64,000 nucleotides of DNA from Lysobacter sp. MMG2 (GTDB taxonomy: Bacteria > Pseudomonadota > Gammaproteobacteria > Xanthomonadales > Xanthomonadaceae): NCBI RefSeq assembly GCF_016735495.2, contig NZ_JAERQY020000006.1:1-64000 (forward strand), in the 5' to 3' direction. The notes under the pieces are model-generated. The model did not search any database. It saw only the letters and a list, made by a program, of their open reading frames with translations, and was not told the origin of the DNA. Position numbers and translations under genes: made by a program. The first letter of the stretch is position 1. Each line of letters opens with the position of its first letter. Positions 8,476-16,639 of the stretch are shown in pieces.

Positions 8476-9213
8476 ATGGCCGTGAACCTGCTTCGAGTCC
8501 GATCGCTCCTGTGGCTGCTGCCGTTGCTGGCAGCGGCAGGCCTGGCATGGGCCTTGTGGTCCGGTCGGCTGCGCGTTCCCGACGACTGGAATCCCTGGGC
8601 GCCGTTGCGCATCGATGCGACGCCGAACCTGCTCACGCGCTTCAAGCTGGAGCGCGCATCGAGCGATCCTGTCGCCTGCCGCAACGCACTGTCGCAGGCG
8701 GAGCTGCGGCTCTCGCCGGTCGAAGATCGCGTCACCGGCGACCACTGCGGTTTCACCCATGCCGTGCGCATCGAGCGCAGCAGCGTCGCGGTGGGCGAGC
8801 CATTCACGCTGAGCTGCCGCGCGGCGCTGTCGCTGGCGATGTGGGAACGCCACGTCCTGCAACAGGCCGCGCAGGCGCACCTGGGTACGCGCGTGCAACG
8901 CATCGAACACCTGGGCTCTTACGCCTGTCGCAATCTCTACGGCGAACAAGGCCGGCGGCGCAGCCAGCACGCCACGGCCGACGCGCTGGACATCGCCGGT
9001 TTCGTGCTGGACGACGGCCGTCGCGTGCGCGTGCTCGCGGACTGGCCCGCGCCGGTCGACGCCGCAACACCGCCTTCGGCCGAAAGCCGCTTCCTGCGCG
9101 CGCTGCACGATGGCGCCTGCGACCACTTCGACGTCGTGCTGGGGCCCGACTACAACCGCGCGCACGCCGACCATTTTCATTTCGACCGCGGTTCGGTGCG
9201 GGCCTGCCGCTGA
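8476..9213 (+). CDS. Extensin-like C-terminal domain protein
   Basis: A 245-aa protein with an N-terminal membrane anchor or uncleaved signal (residues ~8-28) and a C-terminal domain of the 'extensin family' (DUF of the D-alanyl-D-alanine carboxypeptidase-like fold). The diagnostic features are HATADALDIAGF, then DYNRAHADHFHF near the end, which place the His/Asp residues of a zinc-peptidase-like site, and paired cysteines at CRNA, DHCGF, LSCRAA, YACRN, GACDH and RACR. Members are thought to act on cell-wall peptides, which is not proven. Probably periplasmic. Confidence 0.82.
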   Translation: MAVNLLRVRSLLWLLPLLAAAGLAWALWSGRLRVPDDWNPWAPLRIDATPNLLTRFKLERASSDPVACRNALSQAELRLSPVEDRVTGDHCGFTHAVRIERSSVAVGEPFTLSCRAALSLAMWERHVLQQAAQAHLGTRVQRIEHLGSYACRNLYGEQGRRRSQHATADALDIAGFVLDDGRRVRVLADWPAPVDAATPPSAESRFLRALHDGACDHFDVVLGPDYNRAHADHFHFDRGSVRACR

Positions 9214-9365
9214 CGGCGGCAACGACGCACGCGGCATCGATCGTGACGATGCACGAAGGCCTCGCCTGAAGGCTTTACGCGCCGGTTACGCATCGGCGCG
9301 CACCGCGAATGGAGGCATTACGCGGGGCCGCGGGACACTGGCGTCCACATCACGTGGAGGACCCC

Positions 9366-9791
9366 ATGTCCATCGCCATCCTCACCGCACAGCACGGACG
9401 CTCCGGTATCAACGGTCTGCCGAGGGAAGTCGTTTCGCAACTTGCCGGCCGCGCCTCGCAGGCGGGACGCACCATCGCCGTGCGCGGCTGCCGCGACGTC
9501 GCCGAGATGGTCGAACGCCTGCGCCGCGTGGACGGCAAGGGGACCGAGTTCCTGCTGCTGGATCCGGGCGCACGCGCGGACGACGCGCTGGGCGCGGCGC
9601 TGGAAGAGGTCCGCATTCCGTACATCGAAGTACACGCCGACGACGTGCGTGCGCACGCGCCCTCGATCGGCCGCCACCGGCTGGACGTGGTCGACGGTTA
9701 CGGCGCACAGGGTTATCTGCTGGCGCTGTCGATCGCACTGGAGCACCTGGGGTGCGCCGAGTGCGAGAACGATGTCCACGTCGGAACCTGA
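9366..9791 (+). CDS. Degenerate type II 3-dehydroquinate dehydratase-like protein A
   Basis: A 141-aa protein with the length and core of AroQ: IPYIEVHADDVRAH (AroQ: IEVHxSNVHARE) and GYGAQGYLLAL, near-identical to the GxGxxGYxLAL end of genuine AroQ. The lid with the catalytic Arg/Tyr is missing, and the catalytic Asn of the NPxxL region is Asp66 (LLLDPG); His90 is retained. Dehydroquinase activity is therefore doubtful, and a ligand-binding or structural role is more likely. GGAGGA lies 6 bases before the ATG. It is the first gene of a three-gene cluster; the next ATG follows 6 bases after the stop. Confidence 0.65.
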   Translation: MSIAILTAQHGRSGINGLPREVVSQLAGRASQAGRTIAVRGCRDVAEMVERLRRVDGKGTEFLLLDPGARADDALGAALEEVRIPYIEVHADDVRAHAPSIGRHRLDVVDGYGAQGYLLALSIALEHLGCAECENDVHVGT

Positions 9792-9797
9792 GCGGCC

Positions 9798-10004
9798 ATG
9801 CGCTACTGCTTCTTCGCCGACTACGAGATCCACCTCGCCGAACGGCTGTGCATCCGCGGGCAGACCACGCTGGTGCACGCGACGGCCGACGGCATCGACC
9901 TGGACCCGGCCGACGTGCTCGAACGCGTGCGCGCGCAGGCCGCGGGTTCGCACGGTGTCACGCCCTCGGAAGTGCGCGTGCGTGCCTTGAACCGGCTCGA
10001 CTGA
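9798..10004 (+). CDS. Unknown 68-aa protein between two AroQ-like genes
   Basis: A small protein beginning MRYCFFADYEIHLAERL, with no recognised domain, no signal peptide and no membrane segment. It is placed 6 bases after the first AroQ-like gene and 16 bases before the second, so all three are probably co-transcribed. Codon use matches its neighbours (GC-rich third positions), which supports it being real. It is a candidate partner subunit of the AroQ-like proteins; nothing in its sequence shows this directly. Confidence 0.6.
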   Translation: MRYCFFADYEIHLAERLCIRGQTTLVHATADGIDLDPADVLERVRAQAAGSHGVTPSEVRVRALNRLD

Positions 10005-10020
10005 GCGCGCGCAAACCGTC

Positions 10021-10479
10021 ATGGACATGTCCGCTGCAGACATCGTGATAGTGCAGGGCCCGCATCCGGCGCGGCGCGGCCTCAGCGGCGAAGCGCTCGC
10101 CGGATTGCGCGGCATCGCCCGCGCGGCCGGCAGCATCCTGCGTGTGCGCAGCTGCGCTTCGTTGCGCGAGTTGATCGCTTCGCTGCGCAGCGTGCGGGCA
10201 AGGGGCGATTTCGTGCTGCTCGACCCGGGCGAACTGGCCGATCCGATGCGGTCGGACGCCACCCTGCGCGAAGCACTGGAATCGATGCGCACGCCTTATG
10301 TCGAAGTGCACGAGCGCTGCGCCGACGTGCTGGAACTTCCATTGCGCGCGCAGGCGATGCCGCTGGCGACCATCGTCATCCACGGCGATCTGGGCGCCAG
10401 CTACCGCATCGGCCTGGGCATCGCGCTGCGCCGACTCGGGCGTCACGCCGCGCACACACTACCGCTCACGCGGGAATGA
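10021..10479 (+). CDS. Degenerate type II 3-dehydroquinate dehydratase-like protein B
   Basis: A 152-aa paralogue of the gene at 9366. It keeps the opening strand (DIVIVQGPHPARRG, compare VLHGPNLNLLG in AroQ), the TPYVEVHE strand with His97, and a C-terminal ASYRIGLGIALRRLG helix. The catalytic Asn is Asp68 (VLLDPG), exactly as in the first copy, and the lid Tyr region is lost. The shared Asn-to-Asp change in both paralogues points to conserved loss or change of function, not random decay. No clear ribosome-binding site is seen, so translation may be coupled to the 68-aa gene. Confidence 0.62.
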   Translation: MDMSAADIVIVQGPHPARRGLSGEALAGLRGIARAAGSILRVRSCASLRELIASLRSVRARGDFVLLDPGELADPMRSDATLREALESMRTPYVEVHERCADVLELPLRAQAMPLATIVIHGDLGASYRIGLGIALRRLGRHAAHTLPLTRE

Positions 10480-10532
10480 CAGCGCCGCGACTAAGGTCCG
10501 ATGCCTCGCAAGGGTTCGTGGAGTCAGACGAC

Positions 10533-10706
10533 ATGTTCAAGTGGGCCATCATCTTCGCCGTCATCGGCCTGCTCGCCGGTGCGCTGGGTTTCAGCGGCGC
10601 CGCGGGCGCGGCGATGGGCATTGCCAAGCTGCTGTTCTGGGTGGGCCTGGGCATCGCCATCGTGCTTTTGATTCTGGGCGTGACCATCGCCAAGAAGGTG
10701 ACGTAA
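10533..10706 (+). CDS. DUF1328-type small membrane protein
   Basis: A 57-aa protein with two hydrophobic helices and a glycine/alanine-rich turn (FSGAAGAAMGIAKLLFW), the pattern of the DUF1328 (YtjA-like) family. The function of the family is unknown. The ATG at 10533 is preferred over an upstream in-frame ATG because family members begin with M(F/L)(K/R)WA. A rho-independent terminator follows directly. Confidence 0.85.
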   Translation: MFKWAIIFAVIGLLAGALGFSGAAGAAMGIAKLLFWVGLGIAIVLLILGVTIAKKVT

Positions 10707-10712
10707 GTCGCC

Positions 10713-10754
10713 ACCGCCGTCGGTGCGTGGGGCATCGGCGGCGGTCTTTTTTCC
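10713..10754 (+). terminator. Rho-independent terminator
   Basis: ACCGCCGTCGGTG at 10713-10725 pairs with CATCGGCGGCGGT at 10733-10745, allowing two G-U pairs, and is followed by CTTTTTTCC. It ends the DUF1328 gene and, if co-transcribed, the AroQ-like cluster. Confidence 0.85.
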
Positions 10755-10778
10755 GCGCGCCCCTGCCGCGCGCGGCGA

Positions 10779-11381
10779 TCAGCCCGGGCCGGGCTGGATG
10801 GTCACCACGCGCACGTCGAAGCGCGAACAGTCGGCGCTGTCCGCATGGCAGATGCCGTTGATCCACACCTCGCCATTGCCGAACATCACGCCGCGATAGC
10901 TGACGAACAGCTCGGCGTATTTCTGGTTGCGCACCGCCTGCACGATCGCGGGCGAGAAGATGTCCTCGTAGTCGGCCACGAAGGCCGAGGCATCCGGGAT
11001 GGTCTTCTTCTTTCCTTCCACCGTCGCCGTGAACGGGTAGTCGACCATGCCCGCGACGGCGGCCTTGTCGCCGCGCACGACCGCCGACTGGAACTCGCGG
11101 ATGAAGGGTTCGTACTGCGCGTGATCGCCCAGTGCCTTGTCGATGGCGGCGTTGGTCTGCTCATCGCCCGGCGCTTGCGCGCGCGGCGGAGGCACGGCGG
11201 CGATCGCCGCATCGGCCAATGCCCGTGCCGGAGGCGCGGTGCCCGTGGCGGGTGCGGGCGTGGTCGCTGCGGGTTGCGTGGGCGGTGGCGTGGAGGCCGC
11301 ATCGGCGGGCGCCGGCGTGGACGTCTGCTGGCAGGCGGCCAGGAGCAGGGCGGCGGTCAGCCAGGTCGGCGCGTTCTTCAT
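10779..11381 (-). CDS. Putative lipoprotein, 200 aa
   Basis: The ATG at 11381 begins a lipoprotein signal with the lipobox LLAAC (Cys16). A long Pro/Ala/Thr-rich linker (residues ~20-75) leads to a globular C-terminal domain with YEPFIREFQSAVVRGDKAAVAGM and a final pair of cysteines (GICHADSADC). The globular part looks like a small NTF2/SnoaL-like domain, but this is only a resemblance. Probably anchored in the outer membrane. Confidence 0.7.
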   Translation of the reverse strand: MKNAPTWLTAALLLAACQQTSTPAPADAASTPPPTQPAATTPAPATGTAPPARALADAAIAAVPPPRAQAPGDEQTNAAIDKALGDHAQYEPFIREFQSAVVRGDKAAVAGMVDYPFTATVEGKKKTIPDASAFVADYEDIFSPAIVQAVRNQKYAELFVSYRGVMFGNGEVWINGICHADSADCSRFDVRVVTIQPGPG

Positions 11382-11575
11382 CGCGGTCTCCGTCGGGGAA
11401 GGGCCGGCGCTGCATCGTGGGCATCGCCGGTTCGATACGGTGACGCATCGCGCGTCCACGCCGGTTGAACGCCGTCCGTCGCGCCGGGACGGCGGCCAGG
11501 CGCACGCCGCACCCTGCGTCACGGATTCGCCGGTATCCTCGCCGGCACGCCCGATCACCGCCGCGGAGGTTTCCC

Positions 11576-12484
11576 ATGGCCGATACGCCCCGTCGCAAGG
11601 CCAGCGATTTCGATCCGGAAGTGCTGAAGCTGTTCGACCAGTACGTGCACGGCCTCATCGACCGGCGCGGGTTCCTGCGCGGTGCCGGACGCTTCGCCGT
11701 CGGTGCCGCCGGCGCGGCCGGACTGCTCGCGGCGCTGAGCCCGCAGTTCGCCGCCGCGCAGCAGGTCAAGCCGGACGACAAGCGCCTGGTCGCTAAGTAC
11801 CTGGAGTTTCCGTCCCCGCAGGGGTATGGCACCGCGCGCGGTTACCTCGTGCGTCCGGCGAAGAAGAGCGGTCCGTTGCCGGTGGTGCTGGTGGTCCACG
11901 AGAACCGCGGACTGAACCCGCACATCGAGGACATCACGCGCCGCCTCGCACTGGAGGGTTACATCGCCTTCGCGCCCGACGCGTTGTTCCCGCTGGGTGG
12001 TTACCCCGGCGACGAGGACAAGGCGCGCGCCGAGTTCGCCAAGCTCGATCAGGCCAAGACGAAGCAAGACTTCCTCGCCGCCGCGAAGATGCTGCGCACG
12101 ATCGAAGGCGGCAACGGCCGGCTTGGCGTGGTCGGCTTCTGCTACGGCGGCGGCATGTCGAACTTCCTCGCCACGCAACTGCCGGATCTCGACGCCGCGG
12201 CGCCGTTCTACGGTCCCGCGCCCGCGCTGGAAGACGTGCCGAAGATCAAGGCGAACCTGCTCGTGGTGCTGGCCGCTAACGACGAGCGCGTCAATGCTGG
12301 CTGGCCTGCGTACGAGGCCGCGCTGAAACAGGCCGGCGTTCGCTACGAGCTGTTCCAGCCGCCCGGCACGCAGCACGGCTTCAACAACGACACCACGCCG
12401 CGCTTCGACGAAGCCGCCGCGCGCGAGGCGTGGAAGAAGACGCTGGCGCTGTTCGAGTCGGCACTGCGCAAGCCCGCGGCATGA
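11576..12484 (+). CDS. Dienelactone hydrolase family protein, Tat-exported
   Basis: A 302-aa alpha/beta hydrolase. The N-terminus has a twin-arginine motif (DRRGFLRGAG, residues 29-38) followed by an Ala/Gly-rich hydrophobic stretch and a cleavage site near AAAQQ, so export in folded form is expected. The dienelactone-hydrolase triad is visible as Cys189 (GFCYGGG), Asp236 (NDERVN) and His267 (QHGFNN). Natural substrate unknown. GGAGG is 6 bases upstream of the ATG. It is followed at 61 bases by a YciI-like gene on the same strand. Confidence 0.9.
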   Translation: MADTPRRKASDFDPEVLKLFDQYVHGLIDRRGFLRGAGRFAVGAAGAAGLLAALSPQFAAAQQVKPDDKRLVAKYLEFPSPQGYGTARGYLVRPAKKSGPLPVVLVVHENRGLNPHIEDITRRLALEGYIAFAPDALFPLGGYPGDEDKARAEFAKLDQAKTKQDFLAAAKMLRTIEGGNGRLGVVGFCYGGGMSNFLATQLPDLDAAAPFYGPAPALEDVPKIKANLLVVLAANDERVNAGWPAYEAALKQAGVRYELFQPPGTQHGFNNDTTPRFDEAAAREAWKKTLALFESALRKPAA

Positions 12485-12545
12485 CGACTGTGCCGGCCGC
12501 GCCGTGCGCGAGCGCGGCGCGACGGCGCCCCTGGAGGAAGCCGAG

Positions 12546-13019
12546 ATGAAACGCTGGACCCATTTCCTCGCCGTCGCGCTACTGTGCGGCTCCGCTCCGC
12601 TGGCGGCACAGGAAGCGCCCGCCGCCCCGTCATTCGACGCCGCATTGGCCAAGCGCCTGGGCGCGGACGAGCACGGCATGCGCCGCTACGTGCTGGTGGT
12701 GCTGAAGACCGGGCCGAAGCGCGTGCCGGACGGCGAGCAGCGCAAAGCGATGTTCGCCGGCCACTTCGCCAACATGGAGCGGTTGTCGAAGGAAGGAAAG
12801 CTGACGGTGGCCGGTCCGTTCGTCGAAGACCCGGCAGGCTGGCGCGGCCTGTTCGTCTTCGCGGTGGCCGACGTGGAAGAGGCGAAGCGTCTGGTCGCCA
12901 CGGACCCCGTGATCATCCAGGGCGAGATGGTGGCCGAGTACCACCCGTGGTACTCCTCGGCGGCGCTGATGCAGATTCCGCAGCTGCACGAACGGCTGGT
13001 GGCACCGGCGAAGCCGTGA
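12546..13019 (+). CDS. Secreted YciI-like protein
   Basis: A 157-aa product with a signal peptide (cleavage near PLAAQEA) and a ferredoxin-like YciI domain at ~45-140: YVLVVLKTGPKR, then HFANMERLSKEGKL and AGPFVED, the usual His and Asp block. YciI domains are normally cytosolic; this exported form is of unknown function. GGAGG lies 8 bases before the ATG. It may form an operon with the Tat-exported hydrolase upstream. Confidence 0.78.
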   Translation: MKRWTHFLAVALLCGSAPLAAQEAPAAPSFDAALAKRLGADEHGMRRYVLVVLKTGPKRVPDGEQRKAMFAGHFANMERLSKEGKLTVAGPFVEDPAGWRGLFVFAVADVEEAKRLVATDPVIIQGEMVAEYHPWYSSAALMQIPQLHERLVAPAKP

Positions 13020-13057
13020 GGCGCGCCCGCTCCGCGTCTGCGATGCGGAGCGTCGAC

Positions 13058-13861
13058 TCAGAGGCTGGCGGTGGCGGTCGCGGCGACCGCGGGCGCCGGC
13101 GGCGTGTCGTCGAACCAGTCCGCGTAGGTCGGCGCGACCAGCGGCTTGAGCAGCGCGCCGGGCACTTCCACTTCGTCGCCGTCGGCGACGCGGAAGCGCA
13201 GGCCCGCGATGCGGCCAGCGGAGTTGAAGCGCGGATTGAAGACGTGCTGCATGGCGCGGGTGGGCGCAGGAGCGGGAGCCTGAGCCTGAGCCACACCGCC
13301 GAGCATCGCGGACTCTTCGCGTTCGCGATCGATGATGTATTCGTGCAGGCGCGCCCAGGCGGCGGGGTTGGGGATCATCTCGTCCGGCGGCATCAGGCGC
13401 TGTTCGGCCGGCAGCCACAGGAAGGTGGCATGAGCCGGCTGGCTGGTCATGCCGCCGTCGTACATCTCCTCGTCCACGGCGACGGCGAACATCCGCGGCG
13501 CGTCGGCCACCGTGGAGAAGCGCAGCGTGAGTTCGTACGGCACGGCCGGTTGCGGGTTGCGCTTGAGGGCGTTGTCGAGCACCGCGCGGCGCGCATCGGC
13601 GTGCGTGACCAGGAGGCGCGCCAGGTCCGGATAGCGCTCCAGCCCCGGCGGATAGCTGATCCCGACGATCGACACGGCGGAGCGCTCGAACACGTCCTGC
13701 GGTGCGACGAAGGCTGGCTGCGCCTGCGATGCCGTCGCGTTTGCCTGCTTGTCTTCCGCGCCATCCTTTACGCACGACGCCAGCATCGCCGTGAGGATGC
13801 ACGCCAGCAGGGGGAAGGAGAAATGCAGCGGCGCCCGGCGGGGCGAAGTCTTGATCAACAC
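13058..13861 (-). CDS. DUF3298/RsiV-like lipoprotein
   Basis: A lipoprotein with lipobox LASC preceded by a hydrophobic stretch. The mature part contains the pattern YDGGMTSQPAHATFLWLP, which resembles the YxGGAH-x-N core of DUF3298 (RsiV/anti-sigma-V-like) domains, followed by a small C-terminal subdomain. The start is uncertain: GTG at 13861 gives a compact signal peptide, while the frame also opens at a TTG at 13912. Ala/Pro-rich linkers lie at AQAQAPAPAPT and at the C-terminus. The binding partner is unknown. Confidence 0.65.
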   Translation of the reverse strand: MLIKTSPRRAPLHFSFPLLACILTAMLASCVKDGAEDKQANATASQAQPAFVAPQDVFERSAVSIVGISYPPGLERYPDLARLLVTHADARRAVLDNALKRNPQPAVPYELTLRFSTVADAPRMFAVAVDEEMYDGGMTSQPAHATFLWLPAEQRLMPPDEMIPNPAAWARLHEYIIDREREESAMLGGVAQAQAPAPAPTRAMQHVFNPRFNSAGRIAGLRFRVADGDEVEVPGALLKPLVAPTYADWFDDTPPAPAVAATATASL

Positions 13862-14042
13862 GATCGTGCAGTCGGGATGCGGGGGCGGAAAGTTAGCAAT
13901 CCGTGGCGCCAAACTCTCTCGGATTTCTCCGAAAATTGATGCCGTTCAGCGCACGGGCCCTGTTAAGGCGGGCCTTCGCGCGACGTTTTCGCCGTCGATG
14001 GCAGCATCACCCGACACGCGAACCGATCCGAGGTGACGAACC

Positions 14043-14537
14043 ATGCATGAGCGTTCCGCGTCCAGCGCGCTGGGCACCCTGTTCAACGTCGCGCTGGGCT
14101 TCGCCGCCGGCGCGCTGGTGATGTACTTCCTCGATCCCAACACAGGCCGGCGACGCCGCTCGCTGGTGCGAGACCGCAGCGTTTCCATGGGCCACGGGGC
14201 CGACCGCTACGTGCGCGGCAAGTCCAAGCAGGCCGCCGATCGCCTGAAAGGCATCGCGGCGCGCACCCGCGCGAACCTGTCCTCGGCGCCCATCGACGAC
14301 GACCTGCTGCACGATCGCATCCGTGCGCGCCTGGGTCGGCTGGTCGATCACCCGCATGACGTGGAAGTGCACGTGCGCGAGGGCCGCGTGCAGCTCAAGG
14401 GCACCGTGGCGGAGGAGCAGTTCCAGGACCTGTTGCATGCGGTATCGGCCATGCGCGGCGTGCAGAACCTGGAAAGCCTGCTGCGCACGAAACCGACGCA
14501 GGGCGGTTCGCCGTCGCTGCATCCCGGAACGCATTGA
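14043..14537 (+). CDS. BON-domain protein with N-terminal membrane anchor
   Basis: A 164-aa protein. A hydrophobic, glycine-rich segment at ~10-30 (GFAAGALVMYFLDP) is followed by a basic stretch, RRRRSLVRDR, as in YtxH-like proteins. A BON domain occupies ~85-150 (DLLHDRIRARLGRLVDHP, then VQLKGTVAEEQF). BON domains bind phospholipid or help maintain the envelope under osmotic stress. It is a single gene, preceded by a 130-base spacer from the divergent lipoprotein gene. Confidence 0.85.
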   Translation: MHERSASSALGTLFNVALGFAAGALVMYFLDPNTGRRRRSLVRDRSVSMGHGADRYVRGKSKQAADRLKGIAARTRANLSSAPIDDDLLHDRIRARLGRLVDHPHDVEVHVREGRVQLKGTVAEEQFQDLLHAVSAMRGVQNLESLLRTKPTQGGSPSLHPGTH

Positions 14538-14601
14538 GCGATGTGAAGGCCGGCATGCGGCGTGTGCGCTGTAATGCCGGCTCCTTTCGCCAGCAGGACG
14601 C

Positions 14602-15036
14602 ATGATGGAAACGATGGAACTGCACCGCGGCCGCCTGATCGACCATGTGCAACTGGTCGTGCGCGACGTCCCCGCGAGCCGCCGCTTCTACGACGCCGTG
14701 TTCAAGTCCCTGAAAGTGCCCCTGGGCGGCACGCTCGACGACGGCGCTTTCTGGTACGACGAGCTGTTCGTCTCCAATGCCAAGAGCGAGGCCGCGCAGG
14801 GCGAACTGACCGGACGCAACCACCTCGCATTCCAGGCCGCAGACCGCGCGATGGTGGACGCGTTCCACCAAGCCGCGCTCGCCGCCGGTGGCAGCGACAA
14901 CGGCGCGCCCGGCGAGCGGCCGTACCATCCCGGCTACTACGCCGCCTTCGTGCTCGATCCGGACGGCAACAACATCGAAGCCGTGTATCACGGCGAGGCG
15001 AAGCGGAGTGCGCCGTCGGTGAAGGTGACGTTTTGA
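14602..15036 (+). CDS. VOC (glyoxalase/dioxygenase superfamily) protein
   Basis: A 144-aa protein with the paired beta-alpha-beta-beta-beta modules of the vicinal oxygen chelate fold: DHVQLVVRDVPASRRFYDAV at the start, NHLAFQAADRAMVDAFHQAA in the middle, and YYAAFVLDPDGNNIEAVYH at the end. The metal ligands are probably His15, His74 and the late Glu in NNIEAV. Substrate unknown. Several ATGs cluster at the start (14602, 14605, 14614); I give the first. Repeats begin just after the stop. Confidence 0.85.
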   Translation: MMETMELHRGRLIDHVQLVVRDVPASRRFYDAVFKSLKVPLGGTLDDGAFWYDELFVSNAKSEAAQGELTGRNHLAFQAADRAMVDAFHQAALAAGGSDNGAPGERPYHPGYYAAFVLDPDGNNIEAVYHGEAKRSAPSVKVTF

Positions 15037-15053
15037 TTGGTGATTGGTGATTC

Positions 15054-15074
15054 GGGAATCGGGAATCGGGAATC
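15054..15074. repeat. Short GGGAATC array
   Basis: Three tandem copies of the heptamer GGGAATC. It is the reverse complement of the GATTCCC/GAATCCC unit of the larger array at 15373-15463 and lies on the other side of the composite repeat. Confidence 0.75.
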
Positions 15075-15095
15075 GACTGAAGCGTGCCCGAAGCC

Positions 15096-15345
15096 GTCAT
15101 CCCGGCGAAGGCCGGGACCCAGGCCGTCACGCCATCCGACGCTCCACGTCATTCCAGCGAAAGCTGGAATCCATGTTCGCTGCTGCTCGTCACAAACAAG
15201 TGGGAATGCGTGAAAAACCCCTGGAGAGTGCCGCCATATGGCGGCCCAAAAGCCCCCGCCTTCGCGGGAATGACGGTGAGGTGGGTTGCCCGTGAGGGAG
15301 TGCCCATGGGTCATCAGCCTGGATCCCGGCCTTCGCCGGGATGAC
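15096..15345. repeat. 250-bp composite palindromic repeat, copy A
   Basis: It is bounded by inverted ends, GTCATCCCGGCGAAGGCC on the left and its complement on the right. Inside are, in order, a second palindrome (TTCCAGCGAAAGCTGGAA), the palindrome GCCGCCATATGGCGGC and a third hairpin, CCCGCCTTCGCGGG. The same arrangement occurs, inverted, at 18794-19047. This looks like a REP-derived mosaic or a non-coding mobile element. The window lying between the VOC and hydrolase genes holds no gene. Confidence 0.8.
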
Positions 15346-15372
15346 GGTTCTGAAATGATTCACCGATTCACC

Positions 15373-15463
15373 GAATCCCGAATCCCGAATCCCGAATCCC
15401 GATTCCCGATTCCCGAATCCCGAATCCCGAATCCCGAATCCCGAATCCCGAATCCCGAATCCC
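15373..15463. repeat. GAATCCC heptamer array, 13 units
   Basis: Thirteen contiguous 7-base units; eleven are GAATCCC and units five and six are GATTCCC. The array ends 3 bases before the stop codon of the beta-lactamase-fold hydrolase. Unit length 7 would shift frame with each copy change, so the array must lie outside coding sequence, as it does here. Confidence 0.95.
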
Positions 15464-15466
15464 CAC

Positions 15467-16639
15467 CTACCGCACCCGCGCCGCCAGCACCTTCCCGATG
15501 AACGTGTCGAGCGCGTCGCCGCGGTCGATCCAGCGCACCACGATCAGCAGATCGTTGTCGCGATCGATGTAGACGATGTTCTGACCGTTGCCGCGGAAGG
15601 TCACGCTGCTCTCCGGCGCCGAGGGCAACGCCTTGCGGCCGGTGTTGAGGAACCAGTTGCAGTAGCCGTACTCGGCGTTGTCGCTGCCCGGCGTGCGGGC
15701 CTTGGCGATCCATTCGCGCGAGACGATCTGCTTGCCGTCCCAGCGGCCGTCGCGCAGGAACAGGTAGCCGAAACGCGCCATGTCCCAGGCATCGATGAAC
15801 ATGCCGCCGCCCCAGTGGCCGCCACCGGAAACGGACTGGATCTTCTGCCCGTCCAGTTCGATCCACGAATTGCGGTAGCCGTGCCAGCGCCAGCGCGTGC
15901 TCGCGCCGATGGGGTCCATCACGTTCTCGCGCAGCACTTCCGGCAGCGGACGGCGCCACACTTGCAGCGCGGCCAGGGCGAGCACGTTCACGCGCACGTC
16001 GTTGTACATGTAGTGCGTGCCGGGCGCGTGGCGTTCGCGGTTGGGCCATTGTTCGGGCGCGCCGGAGGGACGGTCTGCCCAGTCGGGCTTGCCCCACAGC
16101 GTGCCCTGCCAGTCGCTGGTCTGGCGCAGCAGATGCTCCCAGGTGATCGGCGCGTTGTGCTCGGAGGCGAACAGGTCCACGTCGCGTGGCATGTAACCGT
16201 CGACGCGGTCGTTGGTGTCGCGGATCAGCCCACGCTGCCAGGCCACGCCGACGACGGTGCTGAGGAAGGTCTTGGTCACGCTGTGGCTCATGTCCACGGC
16301 GTGCGTGTCGCCGAATTCCGCCACCACCTTGCCGCGATGCACGATCAGCCCGTTGAGGCCGGCGCGCACGGCGGTCGGGCCGATCTGGCCGTCGAAGAAC
16401 GGCTCCTTCGCGCCGAAGCTCTGTGCCAGCGCGATCGACTGGTCGCGCGGCTCCTTCGCTTCGTGGGCAAGGGCGTAGTCCACCGCTTCCTGCAGACGCT
16501 GCGGATCGAAGCCCGCCTGCGCCGGCGTCGCCCGCGCCCAGTCGCCGCGCGGCGGGAAATAGCCCTGAGCCCAGGCCGTGGACGCCGTCAGCAGCCACAA
16601 CAGAACGAAGACACGGGCGTAAGGACGAAGTCGGATCAT
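15467..16639 (-). CDS. Secreted serine hydrolase, beta-lactamase/class C fold
   Basis: A 390-aa protein with signal peptide (cleavage near TAWAQG, residues 21-26). The active-site Ser120-x-x-Lys123 (SVTK) and Tyr212-Asn (YND) motifs of the penicillin-binding/class C beta-lactamase superfamily are clear; a GGGHWGGGMF segment lies near residue 280. Such proteins are esterases, D-aminopeptidases or transpeptidase-like enzymes; the substrate cannot be told. The ATG at 16639 starts directly at the signal peptide. The heptamer array lies right at the 3' end. Confidence 0.9.
   Translation of the reverse strand: MIRLRPYARVFVLLWLLTASTAWAQGYFPPRGDWARATPAQAGFDPQRLQEAVDYALAHEAKEPRDQSIALAQSFGAKEPFFDGQIGPTAVRAGLNGLIVHRGKVVAEFGDTHAVDMSHSVTKTFLSTVVGVAWQRGLIRDTNDRVDGYMPRDVDLFASEHNAPITWEHLLRQTSDWQGTLWGKPDWADRPSGAPEQWPNRERHAPGTHYMYNDVRVNVLALAALQVWRRPLPEVLRENVMDPIGASTRWRWHGYRNSWIELDGQKIQSVSGGGHWGGGMFIDAWDMARFGYLFLRDGRWDGKQIVSREWIAKARTPGSDNAEYGYCNWFLNTGRKALPSAPESSVTFRGNGQNIVYIDRDNDLLIVVRWIDRGDALDTFIGKVLAARVR

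Noticed and set aside
10021-10479. Genuine 3-dehydroquinate dehydratase gene (aroQ)
   Set aside because: The catalytic Asn is Asp and the lid residues are missing in both copies, so a shikimate-pathway enzyme is not claimed.
15373-15463. CRISPR-like array
   Set aside because: Units are 7 bases and contiguous, with no unique spacers; no cas genes are present in the window.
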